A DNA stretch of 64,000 bases, taken from contig JAUMIR010000001.1 of the NCBI GenBank assembly GCA_030847615.1, forward strand, positions 383,204,687 through 383,268,686, written 5' to 3'. Source of the DNA: Gambelia wislizenii (Eukaryota; Chordata; Lepidosauria; Squamata; Crotaphytidae). Position numbers and translations under genes: made by a program. Below, piece after piece: positions 1 through 11,159 of the stretch. Position 1 is the stretch's first letter, and every line of letters starts with the position of its first letter. The notes beneath the pieces are model-generated. The model worked only from the letters and a program-made list of their open reading frames with translations. It was not told the DNA's origin and made no database searches.

Positions 1-551
1 AGACACAACAGCAAAACAGTTGGGAACAGAGCAGGTGGAAGAAGGAACATTTGTTGGTTAAGGACAGCTTTGTCAATAAGCATCACAGATGGCAGTTGGA
101 GGAAGCAGAGAACAGCACATTAATATTTGAAAACAAAATAGCCTCTAGGGTTCTATTTAGTAGCTCACTGCTTCTTTAAAAGCAGTTTTTATTTCAGTAA
201 GCATCAGGCATCCGTCTTCAGCAATGTATTTTATTTATGACGTGTCAAAAGGCAAACGAATTGTGCTATTGATTTTAACTTTAGACTGAAACTAAAGAGA
301 ACTTTAAAAAAAATTAATGAGAAGGGGGAAGCCACTATGAAAGAGAAAAATAGAATATGGCCAGATGAAGAACGCCTGTCCTCTGTCATTTCTCACTCCA
401 CTGTGACATGAAATAGTCCTTACTGATCATAGATTTTTTTTCTACATATGATGATGCAATGTAATTTAGTTCATTGGAAATCCAATGCACTTCTCATTTA
501 TTTAAAGTTAGATAGAAAAAAGTAGCAGAAGTTAATACAAGCCCTTGTTTA
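1..551. other. No recognised feature (AT-rich)
   Basis: I see no open frame with recognisable similarity, no clear repeat end and no RNA gene here. The sequence is AT-rich with short homopolymer runs. Confidence 0.4.
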
Positions 552-642
552 CATGTAGTTCTTAACCTTTTTTTTTTTTAGGGATCCCGTTTAAATATTT
601 TTTGTTGCCACGGACCCAAAGACTTAACTCTAGATTTAAAAC

Positions 643-680
<38 letters not shown>
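643..680. repeat. (AAT)n microsatellite, tail of the L2 copy
   Basis: About twelve AAT triplets directly abut the L2 3' end. Comparable triplet tails occur at the other L2 ends in the window (10868, 54571). Confidence 0.85.
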
Positions 681-682
<2 letters not shown>

Positions 683-1195
683 TTTATTTATACCCCGCCC
701 CTCTGCTAAAAACAATCGGGGCGGCTGCCAACAATTAAAACATTATAATAATGACTAAAAACACCACCCACCCCCACCCTCCCACATAAAAAGACATTAA
801 ACACAATAAGATTAAAACCTTCTAGCTAAAAAAACACATTAAAAACAAATATATACATAATTTTTAAAAAGCCAGGAGACTGAGTTCCTGAGGCCGGGAT
901 CTAATCAGGAAAGGCCTGCCGAAAGAGATCCGTCTTTAGTGCTTTTTTAAAGCTACTCAAGCTCGTCAGCTGACGGATCTCATTCGGCAGGCCATTCCAC
1001 AATTTGGGGGCGATTACTGAAAAGGCCCTCTGGGAGGTTGCAGACAGCCTAGATTTTTGTGGCTGAAGCAGATTCCTCCCAGAGGACCGGAGTATGCAGG
1101 GAGGATTGTATGGGAGGAGGCGGTTCCGGAGATAAGTTGGACCCAAGCCATTTAGGGCTTTAAAGGTAATAACCAACACCTTATACTGCAACAAA
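643..1195 (-). pseudogene. L2-group LINE, 3' fragment with end of reverse transcriptase ORF
   Basis: Read on the minus strand, about 85 residues ending at a stop at 901-903 match the C-terminal end of L2-group LINE proteins (TFKALNGLGPTYLRNRLLP, then WNGLPNEI and FRQAFPD). The same peptide recurs in the nearly complete L2 at 54.6-58.8 kb. Downstream is the 3' untranslated part with the conserved GGGGCGGGGTATAAA box (seen inverted at about 690-705) and a tail of about twelve ATT triplets (643-680 as AAT). The copy is strongly 5'-truncated, as usual for LINEs. It inserted inside an older TIR element. Confidence 0.8.
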
Positions 1196-1509
1196 AACAA
1201 GAAGAATACCTGATAATAATACCTGATAATAACAATAATACAATTATACCATCCATGAAATCTTCCCTCAAAGGCACTGGAAGACTTTCCTCCTGTTTCT
1301 TCCTGCATGTTTGTGGCTGGAGTGGATTGAATGGCAATGCACAGGCCAAGCAGGCCAGATAGCCTTTGCCTTGGCTCTTCTCACGTGGCCACTCCACTAC
1401 AGGGTGGAGGTAGGCCAAGCAACTTTCAAGCCTTTGCAGACCCCCTGTGAGGACCTCGTGGACCCCCAGGGGTCCCTGGATCCCAAGTTAAGAACCACTG
1501 TCGTAGATG

Positions 1510-2050
1510 TAAAACTGGATAAATTCACTTGAAAGATGTCATCAGAAGAAGCAAACAGGAAATGAAATTGGCAACAGGGAACTTTGTTATTTTGAGAAAC
1601 ATTTTCTGTACCCACTTCATAGAACATGATAACAGTTCTGCCTGGTTGATATCACTTTTGGCTGCACCTTATGAACATCTGTGAAGACATGCTTACTCAT
1701 TAGGCATTAGGAGTTAAGCAGCACTCTGCAATGGGACTACTGGCTCCATAGGGCTACCTGCTAAGTAGTGGGAGATGCAGTGGTGGTAGCTAGACATCTC
1801 AGGTCTCATCCCCTTGCTCTCTGGCAACATGGAAATGGCTGTTTTTGGGGAAGGGGGGGCTGCACTGCTCACAAGGTGCTGTTTTAGGAGGTAGCATTGG
1901 GAGACATAGCTACATAGACAACTATGTGATACACGTGTATCTGTCTATGTAGGATCTTGATCCATATCTCATCTGTGTTATTTTCATAGTTTCCAATTTC
2001 CTTGTGAGTTGGATTTTTTAAACAAAAATTAACAATGTATCACTTCATCC
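1510..2050. other. No recognised feature
   Basis: Single-copy-looking DNA between the TIR remnant and the CR1 pair. Nothing identifiable was found on either strand. Confidence 0.4.
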
Positions 2051-2054
2051 ATTT

Positions 2055-3985
2055 TAGATCACAGAATCATAGAATTGTAGAGCTGGAAGAGACCACAAGG
2101 GCCATCCAGTCCAACCCCCTGCCACACAGGAAATCACGATCAAAGCATCCCTGACAGGTGGCCATCCAGCCTCTGTTTAAAGACCTCCAAGGAAGGAGAC
2201 CCCACCACACTCAGAGGGAGTGTGTTCCACTGCCGAACAGCTCTTACTGTCAAAATGTTCCTCCTAATGTTGAGGTGGAATCTCTGTTCCTGGAGCTTGC
2301 ATCCATTGCTCCGTGTTCCAGTCTCTGGAGCAGCAGAAAACAAGCTTGCTCCATCCTCAATGTGACACCCCTTCAAGTACTTAAACAGGGCTATCATATC
2401 GCCCCTTAACCGTCTTTTTTCCAGGCTAAACATACCTAGCTCCCTACGTCTTACCTCATAAGGCATGGTTTCCAGAACTTTCACCATTTTACTCACCCTC
2501 CTTTGGACATGCTCCAATTTCTCAATTTCCTTTTTGAATTGTGGTGCCCAGAACTGGACACAGTATTCTAGGTGAGGTCTGACCAAGGCAGAACAGAGCG
2601 GCACTAAGGGGGTTGGACTGGATGGCCCTCATGGTCTCTTCCAAATCTGCAATTCTATGATTCTATCATGCTATTACTCCCCTTGATCTAGACACTATAC
2701 TTCTATTGATGCAGCCCAAAATCGCATTGGCCTTTTTAGCTGCTGCATCACACTGTTGACTCATATTCAACTTGTGGTCTACTAGGACTCCTAGATCCCT
2801 TTCACATGTAGTCTCGTACAGCCAGGTCTCCCCCATCCTATATCTGTGCATTTCATTTTTCCACCCTAAGTGCAGTACCTTACATTTCTCCGTATTGAAT
2901 TTCATTTTGTTAGCTTTGGCCCAGCTCTCCAGTCTATCTAGGTCATTTTGAATTTTGATCCTGTCCTCTAGAGTATTAGCTACTCCTTCTAATTTGGCGT
3001 CATCTGCAAACTTGATAAGCACATCCTCTATTCCCTCATCCAAGTCATTGATAAAGATGTTGAATAGCACTGGGCCCAGGACAGAGCCCTGTGGCACCCC
3101 ACTGGTCACATCTTTCCAAGTTGAAGAGAAGCCATTGCTGAGCACCCTTTGGGTTTGGCCAGTCAACCAATTACAAATCCATTTAACAGTTAACTAGTCT
3201 AGCCCACATTTTACAAGCTTGTTTTTCGCAAGAATGTCATGGGGAACCTTGTCAAAGGCCTTACTGAAATCAAGGTATGTGATATCCACAGCATTCCTTT
3301 CATCTAACAAGCTGGTCATTTTATCAAAAAAAGAGATCAGATTAGTCTGGCATGACTTGTTTCTCTGAAACCCGTGTTGATTTTTGTGATTATGGCATTG
3401 CCTTCTAAATGTTCACAGACTCTCTGTTTAATTATTTGCTCTAGAATCTTCCCTGGTCTTGATGCCAGACTAACTGGACGATAATTGTTAGGATCCTCTT
3501 TTTCTCCCTTTTTGAAGATGGGGGCAACGTTTGCCCTTCTCCAGTCTGCTGGGACTTCTCCTGTTCTCCAGGAGATCTCAAAGATTATTGCCAATGGCTC
3601 TGAGATTACATTTTCCAGCTCTTTTAATACTCTTCGATGTAGTTCATGTGGTCCTGGAGATTTAAATTCATTTAGATTAACAAGGTCATTGTTAATTCTG
3701 TGCTGGATTTCCCCTATTGTGTCCTCTGTACCATTCTCGTCAGGTTGATCACCCTTTTCCTTTTCTGAAAACACTATGGCAAAGAAAGTGTTGAGTAATT
3801 CTGCCTTTTCTCTGTCCCCTGTTAGCATTTTGCCATCTTCTACATGTACTGGTGCAACCATTTCCTTCTTCTTCCTTTTGCTGCGGACATACTCCAAAAA
3901 AACTTTTTTTATTGTTCTTAACCTCTCTAGCTCATTCTGTGCTTTAGCTTTTCTGACTTTACTCCTACATGTGTTCACTATCTGT
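2055..3985 (-). pseudogene. CR1 LINE copy A (minus strand), ORF2 remnant and 3' end
   Basis: The minus strand encodes a CR1-type reverse transcriptase in several broken frames. The stretch before the RT and its N-terminal part lie at 3978-3337 (KKGEKEDPNNYRPVSL; FKSPGPHELHRRVLKEL). The palm follows at 3166-2666 ([20 protein letters not shown]; then FADDAKLEG with the catalytic DD). The thumb and C-terminal part are at 2604-2140 ([20 protein letters not shown], ending GHLSGML). The 3' end at about 2055-2100 carries the CR1 signature TGGAAGAGACC next to repeated ATCATAGA (ATTCTATGA in the sense direction). Endonuclease and ORF1 are absent, so the copy is 5'-truncated near 3985. Frameshifts and stops make it non-functional. 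A 67-bp foreign CR1 tail is embedded at 2604-2670. Assignment to CR1 rests on known family motifs. Confidence 0.92.
2604..2670 (+). mobile_element. CR1 3' tail embedded antisense inside CR1 copy A
   Basis: GGGGGTTGGACTGGATGGCC continues to CTATGATTCTATCAT, which is a plus-strand CR1 3' terminus. It interrupts the minus-strand CR1 coding sequence between the blocks reading GGAGTAATAG and GTGCCGCTCTG in the sense direction. The other CR1 copies covering this point (9.6 kb and 24.8 kb) lack it. The inverted neighbour copy has the same insert at 4761-4827. Confidence 0.85.
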
Positions 3986-4015
3986 TTTGATGATGATGAG
4001 GAGGAGGAGGAGAGT
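3986..4015. repeat. Triplet-rich junction filler between inverted CR1 copies
   Basis: GATGATGATGAGGAGGAGG-type sequence joins the truncated 5' ends of the two head-to-head CR1 copies. It matches neither copy and looks like junction filler or slippage sequence (inference). Confidence 0.5.
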
Positions 4016-5376
4016 CTGTGAACGTTTAGAAGGTAATGCCATAATCACAAAAATCAACATGGGTTTCCGAGAAACAAGTCATGCCAGACTAATCTGATCT
4101 CTTTTTTTGATAAAATGACCAGCTTGTTAGATGAAGGGAACACTGTGGATATCACATACCTTGATTTCAGTAAGGCCTTTGACAAAGTTCCCCATGACAT
4201 TCATGCAAAAAGCTTGTAAAATGTGGGCTAGACAAGTTAACTTTTAAGTGGATTTGTAATTGGTTGACGGGCCAAACCCAAAAGGTGCTCAGCAATGGCT
4301 CCTCTTCGTCTTGGAAAGATGTGACCAGTGCGGTGCCACGGTGTTCTGTCCTGGGCCCAGTGCTATTCAACATCTTTATCAGTGACTTGGACGAGGGAAT
4401 TAGGGGCATACTTATCAAGTTTGCAGATGACACCAAATTATGTGGAGTAGCTAATACCCTAGAGGACAGGATCAAAATTCAAAATGACCTAGATAGACTG
4501 GAGAGCTGGGCCAAAGCTAACAAAATGAAATTCAATACTGAGAAATGTAAGGTACTGCAATTAGGGTGGAAAAATGAAATGCACATATATAGGATAGGGG
4601 AGACCTGGCTGTACGAGACTACATGCGAAAGGGATCTAGGAGTCCTAGTAGACCACAAGTTGAATATGAGTCAACAGTGTGATGCAGCAGCTAAAAAGGC
4701 CAATGCGATTTTGGGCTGCATCAATAGAAGTATAGTGTCTAGATCAAGGGGAGTAATAGCATGATAGAATCATAGAATTGCAGATTTGGAAGAGACCATG
4801 AGGGCCATCCAGTCCAACCCCCTTAGTGCCTCTCTATTCTGCCTTGGTCAGACCTCACCTAGAATACTGTGTCCAGTTCTGGGCACCACAATTCAAAAAG
4901 GAAATTGAGAAATTGGAGCATGTCCAAAGGAGGGTGAGTAAAATGGTGAAAGTTCTGGAAACCATGCCTTATGAGGTAAGACGTAGGGAGCAAGGTATGT
5001 TTAGCCTGGAAAAAAGACGGTTAAGGGGCGATATGATAGCCCTGTTTAAGTACTTGTAGGGGTGTCACATTGAGGATGGAGCAAGCTTGTTTTCTGCTGC
5101 TCCAGAGACTAGAACATGGAACAATGGATGCAAACTCCAGGAACAGATTCCACCTCAACATTAGGAGGAACATTTTGACAGTAAGAGCTGTTCAGCAGTG
5201 GAACACATTCCCTCTGAGCGCGGTGGGATCTCCTTCTTTGGAAGTCTTTAAACAGAGGCTGGATGATCATCTCTCAGGCATGCTTTGATCGTGATTTCCT
5301 GCCTGGAAGGGGGTTGGACTGGATGGTCCTTGTGGTCTATTCCAACTCTACAATTCTCTGATTCTATTATTCTAAT
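4016..5376 (+). pseudogene. CR1 LINE copy B (plus strand), inverted partner of copy A
   Basis: The copy starts inside the RT domain (GTGAACGTTTAGAAGGTAATGCC) and runs to the CR1 3' tail ending about 5376. Recognisable parts are the palm at 4264-4764 ([23 protein letters not shown] with catalytic DD intact) and the C-terminal part at 4826-5288 with a stop at 5057 and a frameshift near 5145. It shares unusual variants with copy A that the 9.6 kb copy lacks, such as [16 protein letters not shown] against [16 protein letters not shown]. It also shares the same embedded 67-bp antisense tail. It is therefore a sister of copy A, not a random family member. Confidence 0.92.
4761..4827 (-). mobile_element. 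CR1 3' tail embedded antisense inside CR1 copy B
   Basis: ATGATAGAATCATAGAATTG continues to CCAACCCCCTTA. This is the same insert, at the same internal position, as in copy A (2604-2670), including the variant AGATTTGGAAG. Confidence 0.85.
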
Positions 5377-5935
5377 CCTCTGTTGTCCCACTTTTTCAAC
5401 TGCTTTTTAAATGTCAAGGTTTCTTTCTCCTTCTTCTACTTTCTCCCCTCTGCCCTCAACTTACTTCAAAAGCTTCAAATTGAGTTTGAAGTGAAAAAGT
5501 AGTTTGCACTCCATTAAGTCAATGGGGTAGAGAGTATAAGGAGGGGTGGACTTAATAATAATAACAATTATAAAATGTATTTCTATCCCACCCCTCTGCA
5601 ACGTAATCGGGGCAGCTTACAATATTAAACTCCATAATTACATCAATACCCTAACCCACCCACCCCTTAAAATAATATTGAATTAGAAAAGATTAAAAAC
5701 ATATAATAATTAAAATAGAAGAACAAAAAATATTCAATGGCAGCTCAAAGGAAAAAGATAGCCGAATCTTCGGGCTGGGATAGTTATTCAGGAAAGGCCT
5801 GCCAGAAAATGTCCGTCTTGACTGCAAACTGCAGAACCCTTTTCTAGCTTGCTCTTCCTCATTAGTCTGTTCTTCCTCATTAGTAACTTTTGCCAACTTG
5901 ACCACACTCTGATCATACCTGGCTATATGTGGGCT
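5377..5935. repeat. Interspersed repeat of unknown class, split by an L2 tail
   Basis: Two pieces (5377-5548 and about 5839-5935) match, in the same order, the contiguous stretch about 24420-24680. Shared marks include TCAACTTACTTCAAAAGC / TTGGCTTACTTCAACTG, TTCCTCATTA and ACACTCTGATCATA / GCACTCTGATATAT. I do not recognise the family. A short duplication of TTCCTCATTAGT lies near 5855-5885. Confidence 0.55.
5549..5835 (-). mobile_element. L2 LINE 3' end, 5'-truncated
   Basis: The plus strand shows a short AAT tail, then TTTCTATCCCACCCCTCTGC and AATCGGGGCAGCTTACAA. This is the inverted L2 3' untranslated signature seen at 643, 10868 and 54571. It extends just into the coding end (CAGGAAAGGCCTGCCAGAAA). 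It sits between the two halves of an older repeat. Confidence 0.8.
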
Positions 5936-6027
5936 CAATTTTTATCTGTGAGGTGTTGGAGGTTATATATGGAGACACCATCTACTTCAATACAGGATAC
6001 TCATAAGCTGCCACTGTAAGAAACATA

Positions 6028-6566
6028 GGGCTTGTCTACACAGGCAATTTATTCTATCTTGCCCCTTTCTTGGAGCCCTGCAGCCCAGGTGATGCAGGGC
6101 TTTTGCCCCATTTTGGCCCTAGGCAGTCCTCACAACCCCCAGGGCAAGGATGGGGGGAAGATAGGGTAGGTCATGATAAAATGATTAAAAAAAAAACACC
6201 ACCTGTTTAAATGCATTCCAGCCAGCAAAAAAACCGAATCAGGTCCCATGTGACCACAGGAGCCCATTCCAGCATGATTTCAATCAATGCAGCTACCTTC
6301 TGTTTTGCTCTTCTGTAGCCAGGAAGGAGGCCCACAGCATGTGACCAAGGCTGGTCACATGCAGGGTGCCTTCCTTACATGCTGGGGGGGCCTTTTCTGA
6401 CATCAGAGAGTGTGACGCAGAGTGCAGCAGTGGCTGCAGGGATCGGCCGGCGTGCCCGTCTGGACTCCAGCCCAATTCACCGAAGGAACAGGGGATGAAC
6501 TGGCCTGAACTGTGGGCAGGATACACTGGTGGGGAGCTGGAATATTCTGCCCCATGTAGATGAGCC
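6028..6566. mobile_element. Non-autonomous TIR transposon (GGGCTTGTCTACAC ends)
   Basis: The left end is GGGCTTGTCTACACAGG and the right end, read inverted, is GGCTCATCTACATGGGG. TA dinucleotides flank it (6026-6027 and 6567-6568). The 539-bp interior holds no transposase-like frame. Similar ends are seen at 44824-45494 and 52361-61340. The superfamily was not determined. Confidence 0.6.
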
Positions 6567-6568
6567 TA

Positions 6569-8452
6569 TGGAAACTTTATGATTTTTTTTGTCAGAAATT
6601 AAACATTTTACAGCCTTGAACTGTGTTCCACAAAATATCTGTGACTAGGTTTATTTGTGTGCTGTTTCAGAAGGAGAACTCCTCTGAGAACATACAATCC
6701 TATTCAGCAAAGTTAACCATCACATTCACCTGGTTTACCGGATCAGCTTGTAGCCTAGGAGAACTCTCTAAAGTGGGTTAATCCAGGATATGATGAATAA
6801 TGATCTCAACACCAGAAGGCCAGAAGCCTTTTCTGTATTGTGATGACCTGAGTTTTAAGGAAATAATCAGCCAGTGGCTCTGTCTAAGCTTGAACTATTT
6901 TGGGGAATTGTTGAGAGGTTGTTTTTTTTTTTAAAAAAAAAAAGCACTCTAGGAAGAAAAATAGTTTACAGGTGCAATAAACAATAATACTAATGTGGAT
7001 GAGTATTTATAAGAATACCACATCAACCTAAAACAGCTCACCACAGGTCCTCATGGCTTCAAAACAAGCCATCCCAAATTTTTTAATGCTTCAGCTGGAC
7101 TAGTATTAGTACAATGCTGTGGTCTATCTAAGTGCAATTGCCGTGTCTCTCTACCATATCTGATTCATATGAGTCTATGGGAAGTCTCAGAACTGCTACC
7201 TAGGATTTAAATTGTTTGTTCCATTTACAAAAATGTGTTCCTAAGTGTTCTGCATTGAAATTCCATATGGCAGTGAGTAAAGGGGGAAGGATCATACATC
7301 AAGAGAATATAAGCACCTAAATCATTGGCTTTTAAGAGAAGGATGCAGTATAAAATTGATTTTCACATTACACATATAAAAATCAATTTGGCACCTTTTC
7401 AAAATCCAGTCAAGACAATTTCAAAGAAACAAACTTCAATACTCTTCCTAGCACTCAAATCTAGATTTTGGAATATTATCACCTTTGTTCAAAGATCCTT
7501 TATTAAGCATTGATTATTTCAGGATCAATTCCTACCCTCCAACCTGAATGATACAGATATATTTTGACATTTGCAGTGATCTTGTTCTTTTTTCATAGAT
7601 GATTTTGAGAATAAAACTGTTTGAAAATTCTAAGAGAGCTGCTAGCTGATGTGCTAATGCGCTTCCTATTACGTCCTTCTCTTCCTTTCATTTTCTTTAT
7701 ATGTATAATCTCACCTTTCACTATGGCTCTGCATTATTTTTCCTCCTCAATTTCCCTCTGAGCCAAAGGGCAAGGTACAAAAAGATCACAAAATTCTTTT
7801 GTGCCTCCTTGGTCTAGGAGAAATATTTTTTTTAAAAAAAATGTGTCTTTCTTAGGAGTGCTCTTTTCTTTGACTTCTTTTAGTTTCTCACAGAGGGCAG
7901 GACATTGATCTGGAATACACACAGAGGCATGTTTTTATAATAGACAATGTTTTTCCCCCCAACACCAAAGCAGAAGTGAAAATTGAGGATGTGTGATTTT
8001 TCAACTCTCCTGGAAACTGAGGTTAATATCAAATTATTTTTACAAACCCTTGCAACAATTTTGGAGGAGGCCTTCAATGTGCTTAAAGAGAGTCCTTTGG
8101 TATTTCCACAGAAAATTCTCTGAGATTGCTTTTAATTTAGATATCTCTGGTTCACTTCTCTGTAAAACAACACTGCATTTGTTCCTGTTTCTCCACATCT
8201 TATTCATAGGAAAGATTTTTTCCCAAAATGTTCAAGATGTTTAAAAGTTGTTTAAAACCACAAAAAGATGTTTAAAATCACAAAAAGATTCTCCCCATCC
8301 CAGAAGCTAACACTGTATTGCTTCTCATTTCTAAAGTGATTCTACCATGTATCAAGGATAGCAATACTTTTCTGTGATGATGAAAATGCCCCAGAGATTC
8401 TTAAATGGAAGTTTACTTCTGCTAAGAATATACAACATCCTGGTAAGAGATA
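6569..8452. other. No recognised feature
   Basis: About 1.9 kb of AT-rich DNA without identifiable repeats or genes. The small open frames look like chance openings. Confidence 0.4.
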
Positions 8453-8453
8453 C

Positions 8454-8677
8454 AGGCCAGATCCACACTACACAAACAATCCAGTTTGAAGCTGGATTAT
8501 TTGCCATGGCACCTTCCTATTGAATCCTGAGATTTGTAGTTTTACAAGAACTTTAGCCTGCTCTACCAAAAAGTGTTGGTGCCTCTCCAAACTACAAATC
8601 CCAGGATTCAGTAGGAAGGAGCCATGAGAAATAATTCAGTTTCAATTTCAATTTCAGATTATTTGTATAGTATGGCC
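8454..8677. mobile_element. Palindromic MITE, TGGGATTTGTAGTTT-type
   Basis: The left arm GGCCAGATCCACACTACAC...CAATCC is inverted in GATTATTTGTATAGTATGGCC at the right. Inner inverted blocks AATCCTGAGATTTGTAGTTT and AAACTACAAATCCCAGGATT confirm a fold-back structure. It is related to the element at 12201-12420 through the shared inner block. Confidence 0.65.
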
Positions 8678-8689
8678 ATTTGATAATGA

Positions 8690-9575
8690 AAAATTATTAT
8701 TAAAAGGTGAAGGAAAGGATTTGAGAGATTTGATGAACTTGTTTTTATCAGGAATCTTATATAGGATTGTCAAATTCCACTTTTGGCGGTGGAGCAAGGA
8801 TCACTATACAAGGCTGGGTATTCCAACATCCCTGCATGTGTCGGATCCATCATCCCAGCCTTCTCACATTGAGTAAGAATATCCAAAGGGGGGGTACTAG
8901 AAACATTTACTTGTATTTATTTTGAATCTTCACCACAATCTAAATTCCAATTGCAGAGAGGATTCTAAGTATGTTCAGGTGAATACACTTAGATTCCTTT
9001 AGTCCTTCCTGCTCAAACAGGGTTGTGGGTGGAGCCAGCTTCCAAAATGACATTGGGAGATAGGACCACATGTATGACCCCATTACTACAATATGAGTGC
9101 CATCAAATAACACCTGGATAATCCAACAGCAGCTGCATTTTTCATGATACAATAATTGGTGATTACAAGGCTCTGAAAAAAAGAAAATATTTTATGATGA
9201 ATCATAGAACATTAGTGAAGGAAAAAGAAACTGGGAAACACCATTTTAAGTTCTGTTTCTAGTTTCCTTCCTTAAATATGTCAACCTACTTTCTCTTTTA
9301 GAAGCTTGCCGTTCCCACACAGCCCACTCTAAACCTCTCTTTTCTTCCCACCCTCTCTAGAAGATGTCTTTTCCTATCCCTCATCACTCCAGTTCTTCAG
9401 TTAACCCTCTTTCTTCCTCATATCTTTACTCTGTTCATCAGCTATTTACTGCAGGGATGTAATATGGAAAATCTTAACTTATTTTAACAACTGTTTCTCT
9501 GTGACAGCCATCCAGTGTTCTGTCCACATGGCTTTGCAAGGACAAATGTTGACTGGCATCCTGTTGGCTATTCCT
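8690..9575. other. No recognised feature
   Basis: Nothing identifiable on either strand. Confidence 0.35.
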
Positions 9576-9581
9576 AACTAG

Positions 9582-10592
9582 AATAGAATCATAGAATCAT
9601 AGAATTGCAGAGTTGGAAGAGACCACGAGGGCCATCCAGTCCAACCCCCTGCCACGCAGGAAATCTTGATCAAAGCATCCCTGACAGATGGCAATCCAGC
9701 CTCTGTTTAAAGACCTCCAAGGAAGGAGACCCCACCATGCTCCAAGGGAGTGCGTTCCACTGCCAAACAGCTCTTACTGTCAAAATGTTCCTCCTAATGT
9801 TGAGGTGGAATCTCTGTTCCTGGAGCTTGCATCCATTGCTCCGTGTTCCAGTCTCTGGAGCAGCAGAAAACAAGCCTAATCCATCCTCAGCGTGACATCC
9901 CTTCAAATACTTAAACAGGGCTATCATATCGCCTCTAAACCGTCTTTTTTCCAGGCTAAACATACCCAGCTCCCTAAGTCTCTCATCATAAGGCATCGTT
10001 TCCAGACCTTTCACCATTTTAGTTGCCCTTCTCTGGACACGCTCCAATTTGTCAATATCCTTTTTGAATTGTGGTGCCCAGAACTGGACACAGTATTCTA
10101 AGTGAGGTCTGACCAAGGCAGAATAGAGTGGAACTATTACTTCCCTTGATCTAGACACTATACTTCTATTGATACAGCCCCAAATCGCATTGGCCTTTTT
10201 AGCTGCCGCATCACATTGTTGACTCATGTTCAACTTGTGGTCTACTAGGACTCCTAGATCCCTTTCTCACATAGTCTCGTTCCGCCAGGTCTCTCCCATC
10301 CTATATCTATGCATTTCATTTTTCCGCCCTAAATGCACTTTACATTTCTCCGTATTGAATTTCATTTTGTTAGCTTTGGCCCAGCTCTCCAGTCTATCCA
10401 GGTCATTTGGATTTTGATCCTATCCTCCAGGGTATTAGCTACACCTCCTAATTTGGTATCATCTGCAAATTTGATAAGTATACCCCTAATTCCCTCATCC
10501 AAGTCATTGATAAAGATGTTGAATAGCACTGGGCCCAGGACAGAACCCTGTGGCACCCCACTGGTCACATCTTTCCAAGACGAAGAGGAGCC
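9582..10592 (-). pseudogene. CR1 LINE copy C, 5'-truncated ORF2 and 3' end
   Basis: The minus strand holds the RT palm (10622-10362: [20 protein letters not shown] and FADDTKLGG) and the C-terminal part (10233-9670: [17 protein letters not shown] to GHLSGML equivalent), separated by frameshifts. The 3' end carries ATCATAGAATCATAGAATTG at about 9590-9609. This copy lacks the embedded antisense tail found in copies A and B, so it gives the uninterrupted reference for that site. 5' truncation is near 10592, inside the RT domain. Confidence 0.9.
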
Positions 10593-10749
10593 ACGTTGAA
10601 CTGAATAGACCCGTTCAAGCACTGAATGGTGAGTCCCACATAAGTGAATCCCATTGATTCAAAATGGGTCCACTCTAATCAGGGCTAACAACAGAACTTA
10701 GGCCATCACGTATTTTAATGAGTTCCATAAAATGAGATGTGAACAAACC

Positions 10750-11150
10750 TTTGGAGATTATCAGATGCAGCAAAAACTGTGTCAGAAGAATGTGGCCAGA
10801 ACAGAAACAAGTGACATTAGCAGACAACAATGTCCTTTAGCGTTCCAGGGTCATAGTGTGGGGGTGAATAATAATAATAATAATAATAATAATATTTATT
10901 TATACCCCGCCCCTCTGTTAAAACAATCGGGGCGGCTTACAAAAATTAAAATACAATACAGACATCCCTTTTTATTGGTGGCTTAGCCCCATTAATAAAA
11001 AAGTGAAGCCTCATCCACAGCAGCACTACACCCCAGGAATGGCTGAGGATGCGAGTGTCTGATAATGTTGTCTTTTCTGTTCTCGTTGAATTCTTCTGAC
11101 ACGGTTTGGGACACTTTTTTGCCAGGTTTCCCTGTGTCTGATAATCTCCT
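10750..11150. mobile_element. Fold-back element split at its centre by an L2 tail
   Basis: The left arm 10750-10866 (GGAGATTATCAGATGCAGC ... GTGTCAGAAGAA) is the inverted match of the right arm about 11025-11150 (TTCTTCTGACACGG ... CTGATAATCTCC). The central gap is filled by an inverted L2 3' tail (10868-10968). The class is unknown; no transposase is seen. Confidence 0.6.
10868..10968 (-). mobile_element. L2 LINE 3' tail (about 100 bp)
   Basis: (AAT)n, then TTTATTTATACCCCGCCCCT and AATCGGGGCGGCTTACAA, is the L2 3' signature, inverted. The extreme truncation leaves only the untranslated end. Confidence 0.85.
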
Positions 11151-11159
11151 TTGTCTATG

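Larger units (their letters stand above)
556..1500. mobile_element. Old inverted-repeat DNA transposon, split by an L2 end
   Basis: The left edge reads AGTTCTTAACC (about 557-567) followed by a T-run and AGGGATCCCG. The right edge reads CCCCAGGGGTCCCTGGATCC then AAGTTAAGAACCACTG (to 1500). These are inverted matches of each other, the layout of a non-autonomous TIR element. An L2 LINE 3' fragment lies between them, and about 230 bases of unclassified DNA follow it. The superfamily is not certain; a CAGTGGTTCTTAAC-type end suggests hAT (inference). Confidence 0.45.
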
